In this document: piece after piece, positions 5,876-12,226 of the stretch
Position numbering within the stretch: position 1 is the stretch's first letter
Layout of the letters: each line of letters starts with the position of its first letter
IMG/VR virus record: IMGVR_UViG_3300002141_000126
Span: 1-20,972 of that record
DNA length: 20,972 bases
Reading direction: 5' to 3' (one strand)
Origin: a virus
Made by a program: the position numbers and the translations under genes
The notes under the pieces: generated by a model
What the model saw: only the letters and a program-made list of their open reading frames with translations
Told to the model about the DNA's origin: nothing
Databases searched by the model: none

Positions 5876-6306
5876 GTAAAGAAAAAAAATCGCCCGAAAT
5901 GCGGGCAGCGGTATTGGAAGGTGGAGAGATGAAACAGGAAATTAAACCGTGCCCATTTTGTGGGTGTAATGATTTGGCCAAAAAGATAGGGTACTTTAGC
6001 AGTATTCATTGTAATGGGTGCGATGCGATAGGGCCTATGACAAAAAATAAAGATGAACACATAGAAAAATGGAACACCCGCCACACACCATGTCAACCTA
6101 TCCAAACACTAAAAAAAGAACATGTCCGTGTATTAACCTATAATGGGGTACGGATTGGGCGTCTTGTGGATGCTAATGGTTTGGTAATTCCCGTATGGGA
6201 GGTTGAGCTATCTATAGTGAAAAAAATAAGAAAAGACACAATGCCGCATAGATGTGTTTCGCTCACCGCCGCGACATATATTGACGGCGGGGAGAGTAGT
6301 TTATGA
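5872..6306 (+). CDS. Lar-like zinc-ribbon protein
   Basis: A 144-residue protein. Residues 25-70 carry KPCPFCG (C27, C30), HCNGC (C47, C50), D-A-I-G-P and a closing EKWNTR. This is the signature of the Lar family (restriction alleviation) and related phage zinc ribbons. Lar of Rac modulates the host type I restriction-modification system by enhancing methylation. The C-terminal half (from about residue 80, with VRIGRLVDANGLVIPVWEVEL) is an extra domain longer than the usual small Lar proteins and is unassigned. An internal ATG at 5929 could also start translation just before the ribbon, giving a 125-residue form. Many phage zinc ribbons of this type have no tested function, so restriction alleviation is a family-based guess. 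Confidence 0.7.
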   Translation: MSKEKKSPEMRAAVLEGGEMKQEIKPCPFCGCNDLAKKIGYFSSIHCNGCDAIGPMTKNKDEHIEKWNTRHTPCQPIQTLKKEHVRVLTYNGVRIGRLVDANGLVIPVWEVELSIVKKIRKDTMPHRCVSLTAATYIDGGESSL

Positions 6307-6815
6307 ATCATATTTTCGAGCAATCTTTTATAAAAAAGCTTGATTGTGGACTGATAAAAGCCACGCCCCTGGATGTTTTGAGATGGAATAAAGATGTCGG
6401 GAAATTCGTTATGGATTTTATTTCGACTCTACCAAAGAAACATTGGACGGTTGATATTAAGGTCCACATGTTGATGCCAGGCCAATACCCATGTATCCCT
6501 GGGTGGCACGTTGATTTGGTACCAAGATCGGCGGACGGTAAGCAGGATTTTTATAGAGTAGACACATCTCAAAAAATGTATCTCCTTGTATCTGGACCAC
6601 CATTTACTGAATTCAGAGATGGCCGAAAGATTAACCCGGGACGGTTTACAGAGTTCACACAGGAAGATGAGCATCGCGGGACGATAAGCCGTGAACACTG
6701 TTGGCGGATGTTCATTCGTATAGCCCCTAGCGAAATTTACCCGCAAAATCCACCTGGGCTAATAAATAGGCGCCATTGTCAGATTTATTTAGATTCGGAA
6801 AGGTTTAAGTGGTGA
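6303..6815 (+). CDS. putative 2-oxoglutarate/Fe(II) oxygenase-like protein
   Basis: A 170-residue protein with a striking central motif MLMPGQYPCIPGWHVDLVPR. It contains H69-x-D71, a later H124 and R135 (11 residues on), and R139. The 2-oxoglutarate/Fe(II) dioxygenase signature is HxD, then a distal H some 50 residues on, then R or K about 10 residues after it, which this sequence fits. I recall phage homologues sharing the PCIP-x-WHxD and WR-[MI]-F-[IV]-R motifs without known function, so the oxygenase call is a pattern inference. GGGGAG precedes the start. It overlaps the Lar-like gene by ATGA. Substrates could be DNA bases, proteins or small molecules. Confidence 0.45.
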   Translation: MNHIFEQSFIKKLDCGLIKATPLDVLRWNKDVGKFVMDFISTLPKKHWTVDIKVHMLMPGQYPCIPGWHVDLVPRSADGKQDFYRVDTSQKMYLLVSGPPFTEFRDGRKINPGRFTEFTQEDEHRGTISREHCWRMFIRIAPSEIYPQNPPGLINRRHCQIYLDSERFKW

Positions 6816-6886
6816 TTGAAATGAACGCAGTACAAAAAATAACCCTCAAAGGCGCAGCAATGCGCATACAGGAGTTAAAAATATGA
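6812..6886 (+). CDS. possible 24-aa mini-ORF before the 72-aa gene
   Basis: A 24-codon ORF from GTG 6812 (or 21 codons from ATG 6821), ending in a TGA that overlaps the ATG of the following gene (ATGA). AAAGG lies about 8 bases before the GTG. It encodes a short basic peptide ending GAAMRIQELKI. It bridges an otherwise 67-base gap with the same overlap style as the rest of the operon, but is too short to be sure. Confidence 0.3.
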   Translation: MIEMNAVQKITLKGAAMRIQELKI

Positions 6887-7101
6887 AGTTTGGAGATAAT
6901 GTAACAAGCCCATTTGCACATGACACAAAATCGCGTAAGAATGGTTTCTTTGTAAGATGGGTTTATAGAAAAGGAATTGTAAATACTGGGAAATTAGCCG
7001 AATTAACAGATGGGAATGGTGCGTTTTGGCAGGCCCCGGTTGGAACGTACCAAAAAGTAGTAGATGGCGGGGAGGATAATGTGAGGGAGGTTTTACAGTG
7101 A
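6883..7101 (+). CDS. small conserved phage protein, 72 aa
   Basis: A 72-residue protein. It begins MKFGDNVTSPFAHDTKSRKNGFFVRW and contains LTDGNGAFWQ, a pattern (GD.V...NP.....GFFV, then LtdG.G.FW) seen in small phage proteins of unknown function. CAGGAG lies 8 bases upstream. The stop overlaps the next start (GTGA). Probably a beta-rich accessory protein. Nothing in it indicates a catalytic role. Confidence 0.65.
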   Translation: MKFGDNVTSPFAHDTKSRKNGFFVRWVYRKGIVNTGKLAELTDGNGAFWQAPVGTYQKVVDGGEDNVREVLQ

Positions 7102-7346
7102 TTCTTACAATGCGACAGCAGGTAATAGGTCTTTTAATTGTCTTGAAGGATTCAAACGCAAATGTTGTTCATCGCGACTACGTAGAAGAGAAGCTAGTCG
7201 AGATGCTATCCCCGGAAGGCATAACTTTCCATAAGAAAATTGTAGATTACTTACTAGAAAATCATAGTGAAGGTGATGTGTTAGGATTACACCCATACCC
7301 GAATGAAGGGGGTATGGGGTGTGTTTATCATAGGGATAGTTTGTGA
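7098..7346 (+). CDS. hypothetical early protein, 82 aa (GTG start)
   Basis: An 82-residue mostly helical protein with an N-terminal half (MRQQVIGLLIVLKDSNANVVHRDYVEEKLVEML) that could be a small helix-turn-helix-like unit. The GTG at 7098 is preceded by GGGAGG at about 7 bases. An in-frame ATG at 7110 lacks a well spaced site. The 3' part of the gene contains a GC-rich inverted repeat. No family recognised. Confidence 0.55.
   Translation: MILTMRQQVIGLLIVLKDSNANVVHRDYVEEKLVEMLSPEGITFHKKIVDYLLENHSEGDVLGLHPYPNEGGMGCVYHRDSL
7290..7322 (+). repeat. GC-rich hairpin near the 3' end of the early operon
   Basis: CACCCATACCC at 7290-7300 pairs with GGGTATGGGGTG starting at 7310, giving an 11-bp stem with one bulged G and a 9-base loop. 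It lies inside the 82-aa gene. No T-run follows, so it is not a standard terminator. Confidence 0.45.
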
Positions 7347-7372
7347 AAATTATAGAGAAAAGAAGGACTTTA

Positions 7373-7570
7373 ATGGATAACGAAAACATAACATACAGGC
7401 ACGAAACAAACGCGCCCGATACTGCCCAGAAGGATGTTAGAGATTTCATTTTTTTTGGTGTAGATTGGGCTTTTACCCCGATAATGGATTCAAAGGAGTG
7501 TCGATCCACGCAGTGGTACAAAATGCGCAGTTGGGTAGAAAACAGGCCAAGAAGCCCTTTTTATACTTAG
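7373..7570 (+). CDS. last gene of the early operon, hypothetical
   Basis: A 65-residue protein from the ATG at 7373, which has AGAAGGA 5 bases upstream. A GTG at 7343 overlapping the previous stop would add ten residues. It contains DFIFFGVDWAFTPIMDSKE and WYKMRSWVENRP. The aromatic-rich core gives no family I recognise. It is the last + strand gene before the convergent late operon, and its stop overlaps the end of a - strand mini-ORF by four bases. Whether it is a real gene or a remnant cannot be decided from this sequence. Confidence 0.5.
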   Translation: MDNENITYRHETNAPDTAQKDVRDFIFFGVDWAFTPIMDSKECRSTQWYKMRSWVENRPRSPFYT

Positions 7571-7659
7571 ATATACGTGTCAGGGATAGAGGCAAACGAT
7601 ACCGACGCATACAGAAAGCAAAATGCAAATCCAAAAAATGTTTGCTTCATCCATGTCAT
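7567..7659 (-). CDS. possible 30-aa secreted mini-protein at the late operon end
   Basis: A 30-codon ORF starting just after the previous mini-ORF, with GGGTGG about 6 bases upstream of the ATG. The peptide begins MTWMKQ, has a hydrophobic core FFGFAFCFLYA and a plausible signal-peptidase site (VSFA before SIPDTYI). It looks like an almost bare signal peptide: only about seven residues would remain after cleavage. The place at the end of the lysis cassette is where an outer-membrane spanin would be expected, but there is no lipobox cysteine in the correct position. Treat as a candidate. Confidence 0.35.
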   Translation of the reverse strand: MTWMKQTFFGFAFCFLYASVSFASIPDTYI

Positions 7660-7660
7660 T

Positions 7661-7702
7661 CTAATCCACCCAGTCTTCCTGGTCTGTCCAGTCGTCGTTC
7701 AT
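7661..7702 (-). CDS. possible 13-aa acidic Trp-rich mini-protein
   Basis: An ORF of 13 codons plus stop whose ATG overlaps the stop of the upstream gene (ATGA). It reads MNDDWTDQEDWVD. It resembles in composition and ending a second mini-ORF at 19394-19441. The nearest Shine-Dalgarno-like sequence (GGGGA) is rather far, so translation would rely on coupling. Confidence 0.35.
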   Translation of the reverse strand: MNDDWTDQEDWVD

Positions 7703-8055
7703 TTTTTAATATTAGTCCCCAGGAATGGGATATTGTGCAAAATATCAGACAATAGCCCCACCGGCGCTTGAATGATCCCTTTTGCGATGTCTGGCACTGA
7801 CATGTTGATGAGCGGTAGTTTTGTGTTCACCACTGGAACCGCATTCAGAATATCAAAGATAACCGTCACCGGCTTGGTAACATCATCCACAGCAACACCT
7901 TTGGCCGATTCTGGCTTAATAAGCCCCTTATACTTCATCTGCTCCGCTACGAATTGCCCACGGGTGATGCGCCCCGTGATGTATAGAAAACCGATCACTA
8001 CCGTGACGATAATCTCCAACATTTCTGGTTCTAGAAGTTTGTTTAAAATATCCAT
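7699..8055 (-). CDS. single-TM protein of the lysis cassette (holin-like candidate)
   Basis: A 118-residue protein with one hydrophobic segment at residues 12-28 (MLEIIVTVVIGFLYITG) and a longer soluble remainder containing VFDILNAVPVVNTKLPLINM and a repeated hydrophobic/glycine pattern near the C-terminus (APVGLLSDILHNIPFLG). AAGGAG lies 9 bases upstream and the start overlaps the preceding stop (TAATG). Small single-TM proteins next to an endolysin are often holins or anti-holins, but no holin family is recognisable, and the C-terminal part could also be amphipathic. The role is inferred from context. Confidence 0.5.
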   Translation of the reverse strand: MDILNKLLEPEMLEIIVTVVIGFLYITGRITRGQFVAEQMKYKGLIKPESAKGVAVDDVTKPVTVIFDILNAVPVVNTKLPLINMSVPDIAKGIIQAPVGLLSDILHNIPFLGTNIKK

Positions 8056-8288
8056 TACAAAAAACTCCTTATTTCCTCTATAGTTTTCAAAACACGGCTA
8101 ACTTCCGATATTGTTCTCTCTGTTTGCACTTTTTGACTAACCGTAATAGCCTCAAGCTGGCCAACTTTCCTATGTAGACTGTCTATTTTTTTGTCAATTT
8201 CCTCATTAACTTGAAATACATGAAAAATCATCTCGTGCATCGAATGAAAAAGCTCAATTTCCTCTTCTGTTATCCCCTCCTGTAACAT
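8055..8288 (-). CDS. small coiled-coil protein of the lysis cassette
   Basis: A 77-residue, Glu/Lys/Val-rich protein. Nearly all of it has heptad-like spacing (VNEEIDKKIDSLHRKVGQLEAITVSQKVQTERTISEVSRVLKTIEEI), so it is probably one long helix that forms a coiled coil. There is no membrane segment or signal peptide. The first 35 bases overlap the preceding gene, an unusual depth in this window; a downstream in-frame ATG at 8240 would avoid the overlap but has a poorly spaced ribosome-binding site. It could pair with the coiled-coil region of the neighbouring TM protein. Confidence 0.55.
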   Translation of the reverse strand: MLQEGITEEEIELFHSMHEMIFHVFQVNEEIDKKIDSLHRKVGQLEAITVSQKVQTERTISEVSRVLKTIEEIRSFL

Positions 8289-8619
8289 ATTTTTCCAACA
8301 TCTCCTTTATACTCGATAAACTGTCATGTATTGGTTTTAGAACATCGGATAACTTTTCCTTCGATACATACTCAGACTTTATCGACTGAACATCATTTTC
8401 AAGTTTTGATATCCTTCGTTCAGCATCTAATGAAAGCTGCCGCCTCTCAATCTCAGACGTGTGCTCCTTTATGCTCTCTAGCGTGCTCTCGAGCGCCTTA
8501 CGGTATGTGTGTGCCGCCTCTTTTGTTAGGTAGTTTCGGATAATATAGATGACCAAAGACGCTACAGCCGCGAAGATAGCCGGGTCTCTTATTGAGTTTA
8601 ATATCCCAACGATATCCAT
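8254..8619 (-). CDS. TM plus coiled-coil protein, i-spanin-like
   Basis: A 121-residue protein. Residues 13-28 (PAIFAAVASLVIYIIR) form one N-terminal membrane segment, followed by a long charged coiled coil at about 40-110 (ESTLESIKEHTSEIERRQLSLDAERRISKLENDVQSIK). This topology, one TM then a long helical soluble part, is the one of phage i-spanins (Rz-type), which bridge the periplasm in the last step of Gram-negative lysis. It follows the endolysin-like gene by a TAATG overlap. Holins can share this architecture in part, and no o-spanin partner with a lipobox was found, so this is a topology-based call. Confidence 0.5.
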   Translation of the reverse strand: MDIVGILNSIRDPAIFAAVASLVIYIIRNYLTKEAAHTYRKALESTLESIKEHTSEIERRQLSLDAERRISKLENDVQSIKSEYVSKEKLSDVLKPIHDSLSSIKEMLEKYVTGGDNRRGN

Positions 8620-9161
8620 TATTTAGGGATCGCAATCATAATAGGCCCCTCGATATAGGACTCCAGAGGTGCCGGTCTGCAATCGAGATGTGTCCATCCG
8701 ATCGTTCCGTTTTCCATCGCCGTAAAGAATTTTCTAAGTTCTCCCCATACACTAGGGCGCTTTATAAAACGCTGAACCTCTAGGCTATAAATGATTTCTC
8801 TCATTCCGTCTTCGTATTCAATTATTACGTCAAAATCAACCGCTTTGCAAATGTTTTTTGTTCTACCTGGGCCGCCTTTGTGGTAGCTATTCTTCGCCCC
8901 AACCTTGCAGTTATCAGGGCGTAACCCACGAAAACAAAAATCGCCACCATTTTTCCATGTGTTTATCTGGATTATTACCCGCTTTACAATTTTACCGTTA
9001 CGCTCTGTGCCAACGAGTTCTTTGTTATATATGTCGCGTAGGCATTGCATACCCTTGTAAACAGTTGGATAAATGAGTTCCAATATCTCTAAATTCGTTA
9101 ATTTACTTGCAATGTAAGGAGGAAGAAATTCGTCTGAATCGAAGTTTTTCGTGAGTTTCAT
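8619..9161 (-). CDS. M15-type D-Ala-D-Ala peptidase, probable endolysin
   Basis: A 180-residue protein. The sequence WKNGGDFCFRGLRPDNCKVGAK, then SYHKGG (H94), AVDFDV (D109 or D111) and GWTHLD (H158, D160) follow the zinc peptidase M15/VanY-like order: S-x-H...D...W-x-H-x-D. It would cleave peptide cross-links of peptidoglycan. Between the zinc ligand H94 and D109 there is an extra run of about 8 residues (PGRTKNIC) compared with the usual S-x-H-x-x-G-x-A-x-D. There is no signal peptide or extra binding domain. The position directly after the second fibre and before the TM/coiled-coil genes fits a lysis endolysin rather than a virion-associated enzyme. The ribosome-binding site is weak. Confidence 0.8.
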   Translation of the reverse strand: MKLTKNFDSDEFLPPYIASKLTNLEILELIYPTVYKGMQCLRDIYNKELVGTERNGKIVKRVIIQINTWKNGGDFCFRGLRPDNCKVGAKNSYHKGGPGRTKNICKAVDFDVIIEYEDGMREIIYSLEVQRFIKRPSVWGELRKFFTAMENGTIGWTHLDCRPAPLESYIEGPIMIAIPK

Positions 9162-9167
9162 TTATGT

Positions 9168-10223
9168 TTAACCCAGCCTGAACGCAGAAACTACCACACT
9201 GCCGGCGCTTGCTCCACCTGATGTTTCAACATAGGTTGCATAAAAGTAATCCCCCTCTGAAAATTGCAGAGTTACGGCCCCAGCACCGCCCATTGCGTAA
9301 TCGTCTCCTCTTGTTTGTGCGCTTATGATTGGAGTTGTAATAATCAAAGAATCACCAGAATCATACGTGCTAACAGACACTTGATTAATTACCCCTGCGG
9401 CATCAACAGAAAGAATTCCGCTTAGGGTTATTAAATAGGTTCCTGGAGCTGGTGGAGTCACCTTCCCGGATTCTACAGTAAACCCCCCCACATTTGTCGT
9501 AGTTACGAAATTTGTAATATTTCCATTACTTGCAGTGCTACCATCGGTTAATAGTAGATACGGCTGTGCCGGGGAACCTATTACCCCAGCAACATCAAAA
9601 TCACCGGCTATATCTGTGTTGCCTGTTGCCCCATCTACTGTGAATTTGTCGGTGTTTACAGATAAATTACCGCCTATAGATGCGCCCCCAGTTACATTTA
9701 CTTCTGAGAATGTCGTGTTTGCTTCTGAATTTGGAGAAAGTATCAATTCCGTATCTGATATAGCAAACCCTATTGGTTTGGCGTATGTCCCCGGCTTTGT
9801 GTTTGTTATGGCGCCATCTGTACTTATGTAATAAGTATCATCTGTAACAAGGCTTATGTATTCGCTATATGCATACCTAGAAATAGAAACCGTTTGACCA
9901 GTAGATGCATTGTTTGTGGCGATACCAATAAAATTGGTAATACCTGCGGATGATGTCGTACACAGAAACGCCGCTCCGGAATCGATTCGTACAGCGTCCC
10001 CAGCAACAATACCCTCTCCAGCAACAACATCCACATTAAGATTTGGGAAGCCCGTGCAATTCGAGATGTCCCCAAAAAATTGAGTCGCGGTTATGTTGTT
10101 ACCCGCCAAATCATAGTTTGTTGTCAAAAACGCAACTATCTGGGAAAGGTTATAATTCCATGGAGCAGACCCAAGTATTACCCCTATGTATTTCCGTAAA
10201 TCATTTATCGATGGGGCGGCCAT
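9168..10223 (-). CDS. tail fibre/appendage protein with C1q/TNF-like C-terminus
   Basis: A 351-residue protein rich in Ser, Thr, Gly and Val with almost no Lys. Residues 55-150 resemble capsid-decoration or fibre-base strands (VVAGEGIVAGDAVRIDSG). Residues 165-220 are fibre-type repeats (VNVTGGASIGGNLSVNTDKFTVD and GNTDIAGDFDVAG). The last 100 residues (TPPAPGTYLITLSGIL, then GGAGAVTLQFSEGDYFYATYVETSGG) have the PxxGxYxxx and closing strand pattern of C1q/TNF-like jelly rolls, which often form receptor-binding tips. The N-terminal 40 residues (DLRKYIGVILGSAPWNYNLSQIVAFL) would attach it to the virion. GAAGGGAAAG precedes the start. It follows the large internal proteins, the usual place for a gp17-like fibre. 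Confidence 0.7.
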   Translation of the reverse strand: MAAPSINDLRKYIGVILGSAPWNYNLSQIVAFLTTNYDLAGNNITATQFFGDISNCTGFPNLNVDVVAGEGIVAGDAVRIDSGAAFLCTTSSAGITNFIGIATNNASTGQTVSISRYAYSEYISLVTDDTYYISTDGAITNTKPGTYAKPIGFAISDTELILSPNSEANTTFSEVNVTGGASIGGNLSVNTDKFTVDGATGNTDIAGDFDVAGVIGSPAQPYLLLTDGSTASNGNITNFVTTTNVGGFTVESGKVTPPAPGTYLITLSGILSVDAAGVINQVSVSTYDSGDSLIITTPIISAQTRGDDYAMGGAGAVTLQFSEGDYFYATYVETSGGASAGSVVVSAFRLG

Positions 10224-12226
10224 TATCTTTCCCTTCTACTTTTTTGGTATTCTTCATAAATATTTGATGACATACTACCATCTGCTTTCCGGGATGCAAT
10301 AGGGGCCGCCATTTTAGATCCTTTTGATATCAAATTAACACCGGCCTTAGTATATGGTAATGATCTCACAATATATGAGTTTACGCGTGGGGATGTAGCC
10401 CCGACAGCGCCTAAAGTGGCGGCTATCGCCAAAGGCTTTGATGCGTTACCTAGTGCAATCACAGGCGCAGCAGAGCCTACGGCTCCGTACAACGAAGGCC
10501 GCTTCCTTATAAAATCTTTTGCAATATCAAGATCCTTTATTTTTGACAGTAAAGCATCGCCTTCTTCTCCAAGAAGAGATTTTATACCGGATGCCTCTTC
10601 TGGTGTCATTTTAGAGAAGTTTTGCATCATACCTCTTGCGCCTCTTTGCGTTGAAAGGCTAGACAATGAAGATAGCAGGTCTTTTTGTGATTTTATTGCA
10701 TCTGGTATCTGTTTTTGTATCAAAAAATCTGCTTGCTTTGGTATAGATTGCTCTAAAAAATTAACCCCAGAAATTTCCTGAAGTTTCTCTAATGCCTCTT
10801 TTTGACGTGGGAATATATTCCCATTGTGGTAGTCCTTTATAAGCCCAGATATGCTTTTATCAGTTCTGCTTTGTAAAGATGATTTAATTTCTTTAACTAA
10901 AAAAGAATTGTCATTTGCCTGTGCAATTTCAGGAGACAACGCGCGTAATTTTTCATTAAGTACATTTCTTGCTTTCTTTAAAAGAAATTCACCCTCACTT
11001 GTAACAACGTCGGATGAATATTTTGGTCCATAAGTAACAAAATTATCTATTTTACCTATGATTGTTGATATCCGAGCAGGAGATATTGGCGCTCTGGACA
11101 TTGTTTCTTTTGTTGTAATCATTGGCCCAAATATAGGGTCTAATACAGAAGACTTTGCTTGTCCTCTCTCTATATTCCCCAGCAACTCTTTCTTGATATC
11201 CTTTAAAAAAGAAATCTCAGATGGCGACATATACGAAGTCTCTCCAGACGGGTCTACTATTGTCCCCTCTTTCAATATAGAATCTACTTCTTTTGCCATA
11301 TCATCGCCATATAATGTGCTTTCTTTGGCGCCTTCTTTTAATGCTTTCCTTGCATCTCCAACAACAGATCCCGCTTTGGATTCAATGTCTTTCATAACAT
11401 TGTTCGCAGCTATCCCAGATTGATTTGCTAGATCACTATTAGATTTTTTAACTTGCTCCGCAATAAGTTTGTTTTTCTCCTTCGATGCAATATTTGAGGC
11501 GGCTATATCAGATATTTCTTTTTCAGCAGCATTTTTTATATTTTTTACCTTAGAAGAAAGAATGTCCGCAAGTTCATCAATCTTTGAGCCTGCCCTCGTC
11601 CATCCCTTTTGAAAGATATCTTTAGGCCTAGCTACGGCTTCGTATATTTTCCCCTCTGGAATAGGGCTTATTCCGGCAAGCCCTCTGCCTGCGCCTTTTA
11701 CAATAGGCTTTAAAATCTTTCCCCCTACTCCAAGCCCCCCAGTAATTAAGCTAGACAAAACGCCTTCGTCTCCACCCTCTGTCAATGCCCCGTTTAAGCT
11801 ATTCCCTCCTAGTAACTCTCTAGCGATTCCGCTTAATCCTGTAGCGGTGCCTTGAACCGCCATTTGCGCTGGAATTGATTGTCCGCCAGTGGCCAACATT
11901 GGGGCCGTCTCAACAATGGCAGACAAGGCCCCTTTGGGGTTGTTATATGCGCCTTCAATAGTTGGAGAAACTCCACCTAGGCCTTTAAGTAATGCGGCGT
12001 CCCTTTTTGATTTTGTAGCATTTTTTGGGGTCCCTGTTTTCTTCGTTGAAAAAATTTCAGAAAGCCCTTGTATAAACCCAGTTTTTTCATTCTTCTTAGG
12101 AGATGAAATGTAATCATCTGGATTTTCTCCAATAGAGGATATATACCCTCTAATCTCTTCGGGCTCAGCCCCTTGGGAGGCCATGGCTTGAATGTTTTCA
12201 AATAAAATCCCTTTATCAATAGCCAT
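10223..12226 (-). CDS. large internal virion/DNA-ejection-type protein
   Basis: A 667-residue protein. The N-terminus (residues 1-40: helical, EPEEIRGYISSIGENPDDY) is followed by a Gly/Ala-rich region (about 75-215), long charged coiled coils (about 215-320 and 420-520), and hydrophobic Gly/Ala-rich segments near the end (residues 590-640, VGSAAPVIALGNASKPLAIAA). No enzymatic motif such as a transglycosylase E..S was seen. Large helical proteins with membrane-active Gly/Ala segments placed between tail genes and the fibre are typical of podoviral ejection proteins (gp15/gp16-like) that enter the cell with the DNA. It overlaps its neighbours on both sides by TAATG. The family is unrecognised and the role is positional inference. 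Confidence 0.6.
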   Translation of the reverse strand: MAIDKGILFENIQAMASQGAEPEEIRGYISSIGENPDDYISSPKKNEKTGFIQGLSEIFSTKKTGTPKNATKSKRDAALLKGLGGVSPTIEGAYNNPKGALSAIVETAPMLATGGQSIPAQMAVQGTATGLSGIARELLGGNSLNGALTEGGDEGVLSSLITGGLGVGGKILKPIVKGAGRGLAGISPIPEGKIYEAVARPKDIFQKGWTRAGSKIDELADILSSKVKNIKNAAEKEISDIAASNIASKEKNKLIAEQVKKSNSDLANQSGIAANNVMKDIESKAGSVVGDARKALKEGAKESTLYGDDMAKEVDSILKEGTIVDPSGETSYMSPSEISFLKDIKKELLGNIERGQAKSSVLDPIFGPMITTKETMSRAPISPARISTIIGKIDNFVTYGPKYSSDVVTSEGEFLLKKARNVLNEKLRALSPEIAQANDNSFLVKEIKSSLQSRTDKSISGLIKDYHNGNIFPRQKEALEKLQEISGVNFLEQSIPKQADFLIQKQIPDAIKSQKDLLSSLSSLSTQRGARGMMQNFSKMTPEEASGIKSLLGEEGDALLSKIKDLDIAKDFIRKRPSLYGAVGSAAPVIALGNASKPLAIAATLGAVGATSPRVNSYIVRSLPYTKAGVNLISKGSKMAAPIASRKADGSMSSNIYEEYQKSRRER

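Noticed and set aside
7548-7566. Intrinsic terminator on the + strand (GGC...GCC followed by five T)
   Set aside because: The stem is only three base pairs.
7465-7771. Open frames on the + strand across the convergent junction (96 and 64 codons)
   Set aside because: Neither has a credible ribosome-binding site, the peptides are low-complexity or composed like antisense sequence, and they run opposite to better supported - strand frames including the lysis gene ending at 7699.
10416-12113. Several + strand open frames of 60-121 codons antisense to the 667-residue late gene
   Set aside because: They mirror a large gene with good start, overlaps and coding composition; no ribosome-binding sites or neighbours on that strand support them.
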